Shown piece by piece: positions 9,134 to 17,600 of a stretch of DNA of 64,000 bases. Origin of the DNA: Streptomyces sp. Mut1 (GTDB lineage Bacteria; Actinomycetota; Actinomycetes; Streptomycetales; Streptomycetaceae); contig NZ_CP120997.1 in NCBI RefSeq assembly GCF_030719295.1, forward strand, positions 930,001 to 994,000, written 5' to 3'. A program made the position numbers and the translations under genes. Below the pieces are notes generated by a model. It did no database searches, had not been told where the DNA came from, and saw nothing but the letters and a program-made list of their open reading frames with translations. Positions within the stretch are counted from its first letter, which is position 1, and each line of letters opens with the position of its first letter.

Positions 9134-9490
9134 ATGTCACAGCAGACGTTCGAGTCGTACGAAGAGTTCTGGCCGTACTACGTCGCGATGCACTCCCGGG
9201 CAGCGACCCGCTGGGTCCATCTCACCGGCACGCTGACCGGCCTCGCCGTCACCGCGTACGGGCTGGCGCGCGGCCGCAAGCGGTACGCGGCCGCGCTGCC
9301 GCTGATCGGCTACGGGACGGCCTGGCCCGCCCATTTCCTGATCGAGAAGAACAACCCGGCCACCTTCGGCCACCCCGCCTGGTCGCTGCGCGGCGATGTG
9401 CAGATGATCCGGATGATGCTCGCCGGACGCGACCACGAGCTGGCGCGGACCGCCGCGAAGTGGCTCGCCGAGAACGGCCGGGAAGCCTAG
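9134..9490 (+). CDS. Mpo1-like / DUF962 membrane protein
   Basis: The 118-residue protein contains the DUF962 signature: an early RWVHLTGTL segment, a hydrophobic stretch with LPLIGYG, then HFLIEKNNPATFGHPAW. The conserved histidines resemble the Fe-binding set of yeast Mpo1, a 2-hydroxy fatty acid dioxygenase. Bacterial members are uncharacterised, so the reaction is only suggested. Two membrane-embedded hairpins are likely. The ATG at 9134 follows the terminator of the previous gene, so it is probably transcribed on its own. Its stop lies 20 bases from the converging cvnD stop. Confidence 0.8.
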   Translation: MSQQTFESYEEFWPYYVAMHSRAATRWVHLTGTLTGLAVTAYGLARGRKRYAAALPLIGYGTAWPAHFLIEKNNPATFGHPAWSLRGDVQMIRMMLAGRDHELARTAAKWLAENGREA

Positions 9491-9493
9491 GCG

Positions 9494-9535
9494 GTCACGG
9501 AACCCGGGCCGTCACGGAACCCGGGCCGTCACGGG
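9494..9535. repeat. 17-bp tandem duplication at the cvnD 3' end
   Basis: GTCACGGAACCCGGGCC occurs at 9494-9510 and again at 9511-9527, followed by a third partial copy (GTCACGGG, 9528-9535). The unit contains the last codons and stop of cvnD, so a spare copy of the gene's end lies just beyond the functional stop. It looks like a recent slippage or duplication event. Confidence 0.85.
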
Positions 9536-10126
9536 CGCGCGCCCCCGGTCCGCGCGGGACAGCGCGTGCTCGACGACGGCCACCAGTACGTCCCGCGCCG
9601 ACGGGCGGTCCCGCGCGTCGCACGTGAGGAGCGGCACCTCCGGGTCCAGGTCGAGCGCCTCCCGTACCGTCGCCGGCGGGAAGCGGTCCGTGCCCTCGAA
9701 GCAGTTGACCGCGACCGCGAACGGGATCTTGCGCCGCTCGAAGTAGTCGATCGCCGCGAAGCAGTCCCCCAGGCGCCGGGTGTCCGCGAGGACGACCGCG
9801 CCCAGCGCACCCTGGGCCAGCTCGTCCCACAGGAACCAGAAGCGGTCCTGCCCCGGCGTGCCGAAGAGGTACAGCACCAGGTCCTCGCGGAGCGTGATCC
9901 GCCCGAAGTCCATGGCCACCGTCGTCGTGGTCTTCGCCTCGACGCCGTCCAGGTCGTCCACCGGACGCCCCGCCTCGGTCAGCCTCTCCTCCGTGCGCAG
10001 CGGCCTGATCTCACTGACCGCGCCCACCAGCGTCGTCTTGCCCACGCCGAAGCCGCCCGCCACCAGGATTTTGAGGGTGACGGGCTCCACGGACCGCCTG
10101 CTGCGGCTAGAGCGCCCGAAGGCCAT
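9512..10126 (-). CDS. cvnD: Conservon GTPase-like protein CvnD
   Basis: CvnD proteins are small Ras/MglA-like nucleotide-binding proteins that work with CvnA-C at the membrane, much like a heterotrimeric G-protein module. The P-loop GGFGVGKTT lies at about residues 24-32, DFGRI and the GTPGQDRFW switch-II motif follow, and VNCFEG occupies the place of the base-specificity motif. The length of 204 residues is normal. The start at 10126 overlaps the end of cvnC by 20 bases, implying coupled translation. The last codons lie in a 17-bp tandem repeat. Confidence 0.93.
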   Translation of the reverse strand: MAFGRSSRSRRSVEPVTLKILVAGGFGVGKTTLVGAVSEIRPLRTEERLTEAGRPVDDLDGVEAKTTTTVAMDFGRITLREDLVLYLFGTPGQDRFWFLWDELAQGALGAVVLADTRRLGDCFAAIDYFERRKIPFAVAVNCFEGTDRFPPATVREALDLDPEVPLLTCDARDRPSARDVLVAVVEHALSRADRGRAPVTARVP

Positions 10127-10529
10127 TGATCACCTCACGGAGAATGTTCACGTCCGGCAGCTCGGCCGGCGGAACGGGACGGGTCACATGCACCAGTTCG
10201 TCCTCGACGAGGTCCCCGATCAGGACCCGGACCACCCCCACGGGGAGGTCCAGGGCCGAGGCGAGTTCGGCGATCGACTGGGGCAGCTCACTGCAGAGTT
10301 CGACGATCTCCACATGCTCCGGGGAGAGCATCTGGTCCCTGCCCGGGTCGTCGGCCGCGGGTTCGGGCACGACGATCGCGATCAGGTCGAGACGGTGGCG
10401 GGACGCACTGCTGGTCCGCCCGCGGGTCATCGCGTAGGGGCGGACGACCGGCCCCGCGTCGGCGTCGTACCAGCGCGGGGCCCGCGGCCTTGCCGGGGTG
10501 TCCGGGGAGCCGGGCGATTCGGCGCTCAT
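10107..10529 (-). CDS. cvnC: Conservon protein CvnC (DUF742)
   Basis: This 140-residue protein of the DUF742 family has a winged-helix-like fold and a partner role in conservon complexes. The conserved features are RPYAMTRGRT near residue 31, LIAIVV, LSPEHVEIVELC, and the helical region with LDLPVGVVRVLIGDL. It starts 10 bases after the cvnB stop and overlaps cvnD. Exact molecular function is unknown for the family. Confidence 0.92.
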   Translation of the reverse strand: MSAESPGSPDTPARPRAPRWYDADAGPVVRPYAMTRGRTSSASRHRLDLIAIVVPEPAADDPGRDQMLSPEHVEIVELCSELPQSIAELASALDLPVGVVRVLIGDLVEDELVHVTRPVPPAELPDVNILREVINGLRAL

Positions 10530-10538
10530 GCCGTCCGC

Positions 10539-10982
10539 TCACCCCCCGGAGGGCTGACCGGTCGTCCGGGGCGCGTTGGCCAGGTGGGCGCCCACGCGCT
10601 TGACCATCAGCGTCATCTCGTACGCCACCTGCCCCACGTCCGACTCGGACTCGGCCAGCACGGCGAGACAGCTGCCGTCGCCGGCCGCCGTGACGAACAG
10701 GAACGCCTCGTCCAGTTCGACCACGGTCTGGCGGACCCGGCCCGCGTCGAAGTGCCGGCCCACGCCCTTGGCCAGGCTGTGGAAGCCCGAGGCCACGGCG
10801 GCCAGGTGCTCGCTGTCCTCGCGCGACAGGTCCTTGGACGCGCCGGTGGCCAGGCCGTCGCTGGAGAGCACCAGCGCCTTGCGGATGCTGGCGACGCGCT
10901 CGACGAGTTCGTCGAGGAGCCAGTTCAGTTCGCCGGACCCCTGGCGTGCGGAGTCGGGTGCTGCGGCGTTCGGTGCGGTCAT
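10539..10982 (-). CDS. cvnB: Conservon protein CvnB (Roadblock/LC7)
   Basis: This 147-residue Roadblock/LC7 protein is expected to regulate the nucleotide state of CvnD, as MglB does for MglA. NWLLDELVERV and ALVLSSDGLATGAS form the typical first helix and strand pair, followed by the central helix, LFVTAAGDGSCLAVL, and a C-terminal helix ending YEMTLMVKRVG. Its ATG (10982) overlaps the cvnA stop as ATGA, so the two are translationally coupled. Confidence 0.93.
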   Translation of the reverse strand: MTAPNAAAPDSARQGSGELNWLLDELVERVASIRKALVLSSDGLATGASKDLSREDSEHLAAVASGFHSLAKGVGRHFDAGRVRQTVVELDEAFLFVTAAGDGSCLAVLAESESDVGQVAYEMTLMVKRVGAHLANAPRTTGQPSGG

Positions 10983-13783
10983 GGACCGTCCCCTCCCGGA
11001 GTGGTTCCTTGTGCTGTGTCACCGTGGCCGGTCACGTCCTCGGCGTTCTGCTGGCGGCCTCGCTGCCAGCCGCGCTGGAGCGAGGCCATACGGCTGCGTA
11101 CCTCTTCCGCGTCCCGCTCGATGTCGTCGGGGGCCGCCACCGGGTCCGGTCCTGCCGTGCCGCCGTCCGGTCCCTCGCGCAGTTGCACGACGAGGCTGGC
11201 CTGCCGGACGCGGCGGGGCAGTCCGCCCACCGTGTCCGCGGCGGGCCGGGGCGAACGGGGTGCGGGCACCGCGGGTTCGGCGGGCTCCGCGCGTTCGCGG
11301 AAGCCGGTGGGCTGCCGGGGCTCGGTTGCGCGGCGCCGGTCCACGGGCGGAACCGGGCGGACCGCTTCGGGATCGTCGGCGCCGGGGTGCGCCCGGCCGG
11401 CCTCGTCGACCCGGCGGCCCCGGTCCGCGACCAGCGTCGGCGGCCTGCGGCGACGGGGCAGCGGCCGGATGCCCTCGGGACGCAGCGCCCGGACGCCGTC
11501 GGAGTCCGCGAGGTGGTCGGCTGCCTGCTGGTGCTGCTCGCGGTCGCCGTCGCGGCGCAGTTCGCGGGCGCGGAAGATGCCGCCGCGCTCGCTCTCGGTG
11601 TCCTCCAGGTCGGACACTCCGTCGAGTACGGGGTCGAGCCCGGGTCCGGCCACCGCTTCGAGGACCGGGTCGCGGGTGAAGTCCAGGGGCCCCTCGGGGC
11701 CTTCGAGCTCGACGGGCCCGTCCAGCACGGCCGGGTCGACCAGTCCTGTCGGGACCGGGGACAGTCCGCCGGGGCGGCCCGGCACGGGTCCGGGGCCGGG
11801 CTCGTGGAGCGCGGCATCGCCGCCCGGCCCGCCGGCGATGGCCTTCTCGGACCTGCGGTCCAGGCGGAAGCCGGTGCCGTGCGATTCGGGGGCGTCCGTG
11901 AGGAGTGCGGCGGGGATGAACACCACCGCGGTGGTGCCTCCGTACGGGGATGTCTGGAGGGAGACCCTGACGTTCTGGCGCTGGGCGAGCCGGCTGACCA
12001 CGAAGAGGCCGAGGCGGTCGGTGTCGGAGAGCTCGAACTCGGGGGTCTCGGCGAGCCGGAGGTTGGCGTCCAGGAGGACGTCGGGGGGCATGCCGAGCCC
12101 CCGGTCGTGGATCTCCAGGGTGAAGCCGTTGGCGACCCGCTCGCCGAGCACCTGGACGGCGGTGTGCGGGGGCGAGAACACCGTGGCGTTCTCCAGGAGT
12201 TCGGCGATCAGGTGGGTGAGGTCGGCGACGGCTGGGCCGCCCACCCCGATGCGGGGCAGCCGGCGGACCTCGATCCGTTCGTAGTCCTCGACCTCGGCGA
12301 CGGCGGCCCGCACCACGTCCATCAGCTGGATGGGCTTGCGCCACTGCCGGGACGGGGCCGCCCCGGAGAGGATCACCAGGCCCTCGGCGTGGCGGCGCAT
12401 GCGGGTGGTGAGGTGGTCGAGGCGGAAGAGGTCGGCGAGTTCCTCGGTGTCCTCCGTGCGCCGCTCCATCGTGTCCAGGAGCGTGAGCTGGCGGTGCAGC
12501 AGGACCTGGTTGCGCCGGGCGAGGTTGACGAAGACCTCCGAGACGCCCCGGCGCATGTCGGCCTGCTTGACCGCGGCTTCGACGGCGGCGCGTTGCAGGG
12601 TGTTGAGGGCCTGGCCGACCTGGCCGATCTCGTCGCGCTCGTACTGGAGGTGCGGGGACTCGGTCTCCACATCGACGTGCTCGCCCGCGGCGAGCCGGCG
12701 CATCACGCTCGGCAGGCGTACCCCGGAGACCTCGTGGGCGTCCTTGCGCAGCCGGGAGAGGTCGCGGACGAGTTCGCGGCCGATGCGTACGGAGACGAAG
12801 ACGGAGACGAGGAGGGCCAGGAAGCCGAGGACGCCGGCGATGCCCGCCTTGATCAGGACTCCGTAGCCGGCGGGTTTGCCGCGGTCCTGGAAGCGGTTGT
12901 TCATCTCGGTCGAGTCGTTGGCCAGCCGTTCCAGGGCGGGCGGGGCGACTTCCTGCCAGCGCGCGGCGTCGACGGCGCGCGGGCTGGTGGTGGGGCCCTG
13001 GCTGATGATCTTGTCCTCGGCGGAGCGCAGCGGCTCGCTGTCCGGGCCCTGCCAGTACTGCTGGACGCGCCGGCGTTCGGAGGCGGGGAGCAGGTCGAGG
13101 TTGATCTCGTTCAGCAGTTGGCGCTGGGCGACGAGGTCGGAGATCTGCCGGAGTTCGGGGGCGGTGAGGCGGCCCGCCAGCAGGCCCGAAGCGATCAGGG
13201 CGTCTTCCCTGGAAAGCATCTCGCGGGCGCGGGACAGTCCGGTCAGCGCCCGGACCTGCTGGTCCATGGTGACGTTCTCCATGGTGTGCAGGCCGGTCAG
13301 GAAGCGGTAGCAGGGGTCGATGAGGCGGTTGTAGTAGGCCATCGCCTTGAGCCGGCCGATGGTGCGTTCGTCGACGGAGTCGCGCAGGGCGTCCAGTCCC
13401 TCGACGGCGCCGAGTATCGAGGCGAGCTGGGTCTCGGCGCTCGGGCCGAGCGCGTCGCGGATGTCCTTCTGCTCGGCGCTGCGGCTGACCTCGGCGACGA
13501 CCCGGTCGGTGGCGGCGCGCCGGTTGCGCAGCACGGGCAGGGCGTCGGAGGCGCGCGGGTCGGCGAGGAAGACGAGGGTCTGGCGGCGCTCGCTCTGGAT
13601 GACCCGGACGGTGTCCTCCAGGGGGTGGCCCACCTTCTCCACGATGGCGCTCGCACTGAGCAGTTTCCCGGCCTCGCGCCCCGTGAGGTAAGTGGCGAAT
13701 CCCCACAGCGCGGTGAGGGAGACGAGCGGCACGAGCAGCAACGCCACGATCTTCCTGCGGATGGACTTTCCGCGAAAGCGCAT
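10979..13783 (-). CDS. cvnA: Conservon sensor histidine kinase-like protein CvnA
   Basis: The 934-residue membrane sensor begins with a transmembrane helix (about residues 12-31) and a large extracytoplasmic nitrate/nitrite-sensor-like helical domain. A second helix near 310-335 leads to a HAMP region and an atypical dimerisation helix (LLHRQLTLLDTMERR). The ATPase domain has ELLENATVFSPP, DRGLGMP and DRLGLFVVSRLA. The last 300 residues or so are proline/arginine-rich and probably disordered. No standard phospho-acceptor histidine motif was obvious, which is usual for CvnA. The start MRFRGKSIRR at 13783 was chosen because GGGGGAGG precedes it. It is the first gene of cvnABCD. Confidence 0.93.
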   Translation of the reverse strand: MRFRGKSIRRKIVALLLVPLVSLTALWGFATYLTGREAGKLLSASAIVEKVGHPLEDTVRVIQSERRQTLVFLADPRASDALPVLRNRRAATDRVVAEVSRSAEQKDIRDALGPSAETQLASILGAVEGLDALRDSVDERTIGRLKAMAYYNRLIDPCYRFLTGLHTMENVTMDQQVRALTGLSRAREMLSREDALIASGLLAGRLTAPELRQISDLVAQRQLLNEINLDLLPASERRRVQQYWQGPDSEPLRSAEDKIISQGPTTSPRAVDAARWQEVAPPALERLANDSTEMNNRFQDRGKPAGYGVLIKAGIAGVLGFLALLVSVFVSVRIGRELVRDLSRLRKDAHEVSGVRLPSVMRRLAAGEHVDVETESPHLQYERDEIGQVGQALNTLQRAAVEAAVKQADMRRGVSEVFVNLARRNQVLLHRQLTLLDTMERRTEDTEELADLFRLDHLTTRMRRHAEGLVILSGAAPSRQWRKPIQLMDVVRAAVAEVEDYERIEVRRLPRIGVGGPAVADLTHLIAELLENATVFSPPHTAVQVLGERVANGFTLEIHDRGLGMPPDVLLDANLRLAETPEFELSDTDRLGLFVVSRLAQRQNVRVSLQTSPYGGTTAVVFIPAALLTDAPESHGTGFRLDRRSEKAIAGGPGGDAALHEPGPGPVPGRPGGLSPVPTGLVDPAVLDGPVELEGPEGPLDFTRDPVLEAVAGPGLDPVLDGVSDLEDTESERGGIFRARELRRDGDREQHQQAADHLADSDGVRALRPEGIRPLPRRRRPPTLVADRGRRVDEAGRAHPGADDPEAVRPVPPVDRRRATEPRQPTGFRERAEPAEPAVPAPRSPRPAADTVGGLPRRVRQASLVVQLREGPDGGTAGPDPVAAPDDIERDAEEVRSRMASLQRGWQRGRQQNAEDVTGHGDTAQGTTPGGDGP

Positions 13784-14183
13784 GGCCTCCCCCAGCTCGC
13801 CCCCGCGGGGCGGGGATGGTGTTTCGTCAACAAACGGCGCGAGCCTACTACCGACACACAGACAACTCGAAGGCACGTCCGGACGATTTTCGGCCGCCTT
13901 ACCGGGAGTTGACCATGACTTGTCCTGGTATTCCTGGAGATGAAATTCACGGAAGAGACGGAAGAGGCCCGGGGGACCGGCACGTTCCTTCCCGTCCCGG
14001 TTGGCTGGAATTCTTCGTTTCGTGACGGCTGGGAGGAATCTTCACCGCGGGCCACTCGTCCATCAGTACGGGGGTAGGGGGACTGCGGGGGCACTCTCGG
14101 CAGGACGGGACGGACCGTCCGCGTAGAAAGGGTGTATGCCGGGCAGCAACCCTGAAGTCGGACAGCGGTGGGAGTGAAGGGCC
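13784..14183. other. Divergent intergenic region between cvnA and a membrane protein gene
   Basis: These 400 bases hold no convincing gene. They are less GC-rich than the flanks around 13,850-13,960 and must contain promoters for cvnABCD leftward and for the membrane protein rightward. I could not assign a -10/-35 pair with confidence. Confidence 0.5.
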
Positions 14184-14669
14184 TTGGACACACAGGAACG
14201 TCGTGACGCGGCGGAGCCGGCGGAGGCCGGGGCGGCGGAGGGCGTGGGCGAGTGGGAGTGGGAGTGGGCGGCTGTTCCGCGCCGGCCGCTCTGGGTCGAG
14301 GAGCCGGCGCTGCGGCGGCGGATGCCGGACCCGGTGCGCACGGCGGCGGTCCGGGCGGTGCTCATCATGTCGTTGACGGTGATTCTGGCGATGGTCGCCT
14401 TCCTGACCGCGCTGGCCGGGTCCTGGCTGTCCTTCCCGATGGTGCTGAGCGGGGTGGCGAGCACGGTGGTCGCGACCTGGTCGGTGCTGGACGTCTGGGT
14501 CACCCGCCAGGTGTGGAACCAGCGCAACGGCGTCGTCTCCATGCCCAGCAGCTCGGCCCGGCAGCTGCGCCGCGAACGCCGCTGGGCGCGCCGGGCGGCC
14601 CGTGCCGCGCAGCGGGAGGCCTCCCGGATACGCCGCGGGAGCGCCGACCGCCGTCTCTCCCGGGCCTGA
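14184..14669 (+). CDS. Small integral membrane protein, two helices
   Basis: This 161-residue protein of unknown function has a short acidic N-terminus with a WEWEWE stretch. Two transmembrane segments (about residues 57-80 and 84-106) form a hairpin, followed by a strongly basic C-terminal tail rich in arginine that should face the cytoplasm and could bind nucleic acid or phospholipid. The start is TTG at 14184 with GAAGGG upstream; no ATG or GTG is available in frame. It converges on the SMC-like gene with 21 bases between stops, in the place where a jetD gene would lie in a Wadjet locus, but it is on the opposite strand and not a nuclease. Confidence 0.75.
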   Translation: MDTQERRDAAEPAEAGAAEGVGEWEWEWAAVPRRPLWVEEPALRRRMPDPVRTAAVRAVLIMSLTVILAMVAFLTALAGSWLSFPMVLSGVASTVVATWSVLDVWVTRQVWNQRNGVVSMPSSSARQLRRERRWARRAARAAQREASRIRRGSADRRLSRA

Positions 14670-14690
14670 CGCTCCCCGCCGCCCCGGAGG

Positions 14691-17600
14691 CTACGGAGCC
14701 GTGCGGGTCTCCTCGGCGGGCTCGGAGGCGGCCTGCGCGGGCAGCGTCCGCGGGGCCGGAGCGCCGCGCTTGAACATGCGGGTGGCGGTGATTTCTCCGT
14801 GCACGGTCTCGCTGCCCGGGTCCTGCTGCGGCAGTCCGGGGCGCAGGTGCTCCTCGACGCTGATGTATTTCAGGCCCGCCCGCAGGTCCGCGTCATTGCG
14901 CAACCTGATCACGAGCGGGAATTCCGCGAGGGCCGTCGTATCGAACAGCCCGGTGGTGTACAGCAGTTGCACGCCCAGCGCGTCGGAAACCGCGCGCTGG
15001 AGCTCCAGCAGATAAGTGGCGTTGGCGCGGCCGATCGGATTGTCCAGGAAGAGCGTGCCCGCGTGGCGGTGCTGGGCGCGGTCGCGTCCCCGGTCGTTGC
15101 TGCGCAGGGCGGCCATCGTGCAGTACAGGGCGATGGCCGCGGTGAGGAGCTGGCCGCCGGAGAAGACGTCGCCCATCTGACCGACCGGTACGCGCTCGGC
15201 GCGCAGGACGGCGTCCGGCTTGAGGATCTCCACCGCGATGCCCCTGGGCTCCAGGGCCGCCCCGACACCGCGCAGGAGCAGGGACATCCCGTCCCGGCGC
15301 AGGTCGGAGTTCTTCTTGAGGGCCGCCTTCGTCGCCTCGTCGATGACCTCTCCGAGCCGTTCGGTCAGGGTGGCCTGGTCGGGTTCCTCGAAGCGGATGC
15401 GGAGGAATTCCTGCCCGGACCACTCCCCCAGGCCCTCGGGGAGCCGGGAGAGCCGCTGGGCGGAGCGGAGCGTGGTGAGCGCGGACTCCACGAGGCCGCG
15501 CAGCCGGTCGACGATGGAGTCGCGGTTGCGTTCCAGCTGGGCCAGCTCGTCGGTGAGGACCCGCAGCCGGGGTGCGAAGGCGGTGGCCCACTTCTCCGCG
15601 TGCTCGGGAAGCGCCGCCGCGGGCAGCTCGCGGATCTGCTGGCGGGCGGGGGTGCGGACCTGCTCGTAGCGGGTGGAGTTGGCGTGCCGTACGAGGACAT
15701 CGCTCGCCTCCCGTACGGCCGCTTCGGCGGCGGACAGGTCGGCGGCGCAGCCGCGCAGGGAGCGGCGGGCCTCGGCGGCGGACTGCCGGGCCTCCTCCAG
15801 GCTGCCGGGGTACGGCTCGGGGCTCTCCGGGTCGTCATCGGCGCCGTGGTCCCTGAGCAGGTCGCGCAGCAGGGCGGCGGTCTCCTCGAAGCCGCCCGCC
15901 GAGTCCTCGGCGGTGCGGTGGGAGTGGAGCAGCTCGGTGTGCGCGGCGCGGGCGGTGTCCAGTGCGGCGGTCGCGGAGGCCAGCTCGGCGGTGGCGGTGC
16001 GCAGGAGGGCCTGGGCCTGTTCGGCGTCGGCGGGCACCTGCTCGTCGGGCAGTTCGGTGTGCAGGCTCTCGCCGTCGGCGGGCGCCAGGCGTTCGGCTTC
16101 TCCGCGCAGCCGGCCGAGCTGCTCGCTGGCCGTGGAGGCACGGGTCTCCAGGAGCTGGACGAGGGACTCGGCGCGGGCGGCGGCGGCCTGCCGGGACGGG
16201 CCGTCGGCGCCGTCGGTGCCCTCCAGGAGCTGGGCGGCCCGGGTGCGGACCTTGTTGGTGAGCCGGTCCAGCTCGGCGAGCGCGGCGCTCTCGTCGCTCT
16301 CTGCGCGGGCCTGTTCGGCGCGCAGGTCGGCGCCGACGCCGACCTTCTCGTAGAGCTGGGAGGCCGCGCGGTAGGCCTCGCGCAGGGCGGGCAGGGCCTG
16401 CCGCGGGGCGTCGTCGCCGAGGTCCGGGATCGTCTCGGGAGCGCCGGCGATCTCGGCCCGTTCGGCGCGCAGGGCGCGGGCGGTGCGGCGGGCGTCGTCG
16501 GCGGCGCGCTGGGCGGCCCGGCGGTCCTCGTCGGCGATCCGGGCCCGCTCCAGGAACACGGTGGCGCGGGCCTCGGACTCCGCCGCCTCGTCGGTCAGTT
16601 CGCGCAGCTTGGCCTGCCAGCCCGCCCGTTCGCGGAGCCGGAAGGCGAGTCCGGCGAGCGCGTCGGCGGCCCGGCGGGCGCGCTGGGCGGCCTCCTGGCG
16701 CTCCTCGCGGACGCGGGCGGTGTCGGCGGCGGCCTCGTCGGCCTCGGCCCGGACCGTACGTGCCTCGGCGAGGGCGGCCTCGGCCGTCTCGGCTGCCGTG
16801 CGGGCGGATCCGGCGGCTTCGGCGAGCTCGGCGAGCATGCCGGGCGGGCAGTCGGCGCGCCAGGAGCCGATGCGGGCGGCGAGCGCGCGGTCGGCTCCGA
16901 GACGGGCGGCGAGCACCCGGATGTCCTCGTCGCGGGCGGCGGCCCGGCTCCGCAGGGCGTGGCGCTCCTCGTCGGCGGCGTGCTCGTCGTGCATGGCCGG
17001 GTTCGGCGGTACGAGGAAGACCCCGTCGCCGCCGGCGTAGGGGCCGGTGCCCGGGTCCGGCACCGGGGCGAGCAGGGCGGCCGCGGTGCCGACGGCGACG
17101 GCGGAGCGCGGCAGCAGAGCCGCGGCGCCGAGGACTTCGCGGGCGCGGGCGTGCGCGTCGGGGTCGGTGATGACGACGCCGTCGACGAGCTCGGGCCGGG
17201 CGGCGAGGACGGCCGCGTGGTCGGCGGGGTCGACGGCCTGGGCGAGGTAGCGCCAGCCGGGCAGGGCGGGGATGCCCTGCTCGCCGAGGTATTCCACGGT
17301 GGCGAGCACGTCGGGTCCCGGCGGCAGGAGGCCGCCGTCGCCGAGGGCGCCCAGGATGCGTGAGTCGTCGGCCGCCGCGGTGCGCAGTTCGAACAGGCGT
17401 CGTTCGGCGGCGCCGACGCCCTGGTCGAGCAGGTCGCGCAGCTCATCCGCGCCGCGGTCGAACTCGTCGGCGGTGAGGGCCTGTTCGGCGGTCCGTGCGG
17501 CGGTGGCTGCGGGCGCGCCGTGCGGGGCGGGTTCGGCTCCGTCCGGGGCGGCAGGTCCAAAGCCGGGGCCCTCGTCGTGCCGGTGCTGGTTGTCGGCGCT

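Noticed and set aside
14100..14690. Possible jetD nuclease next to the SMC-like gene
   Set aside because: The only gene here is a 161-residue membrane protein on the opposite strand without TOPRIM residues.
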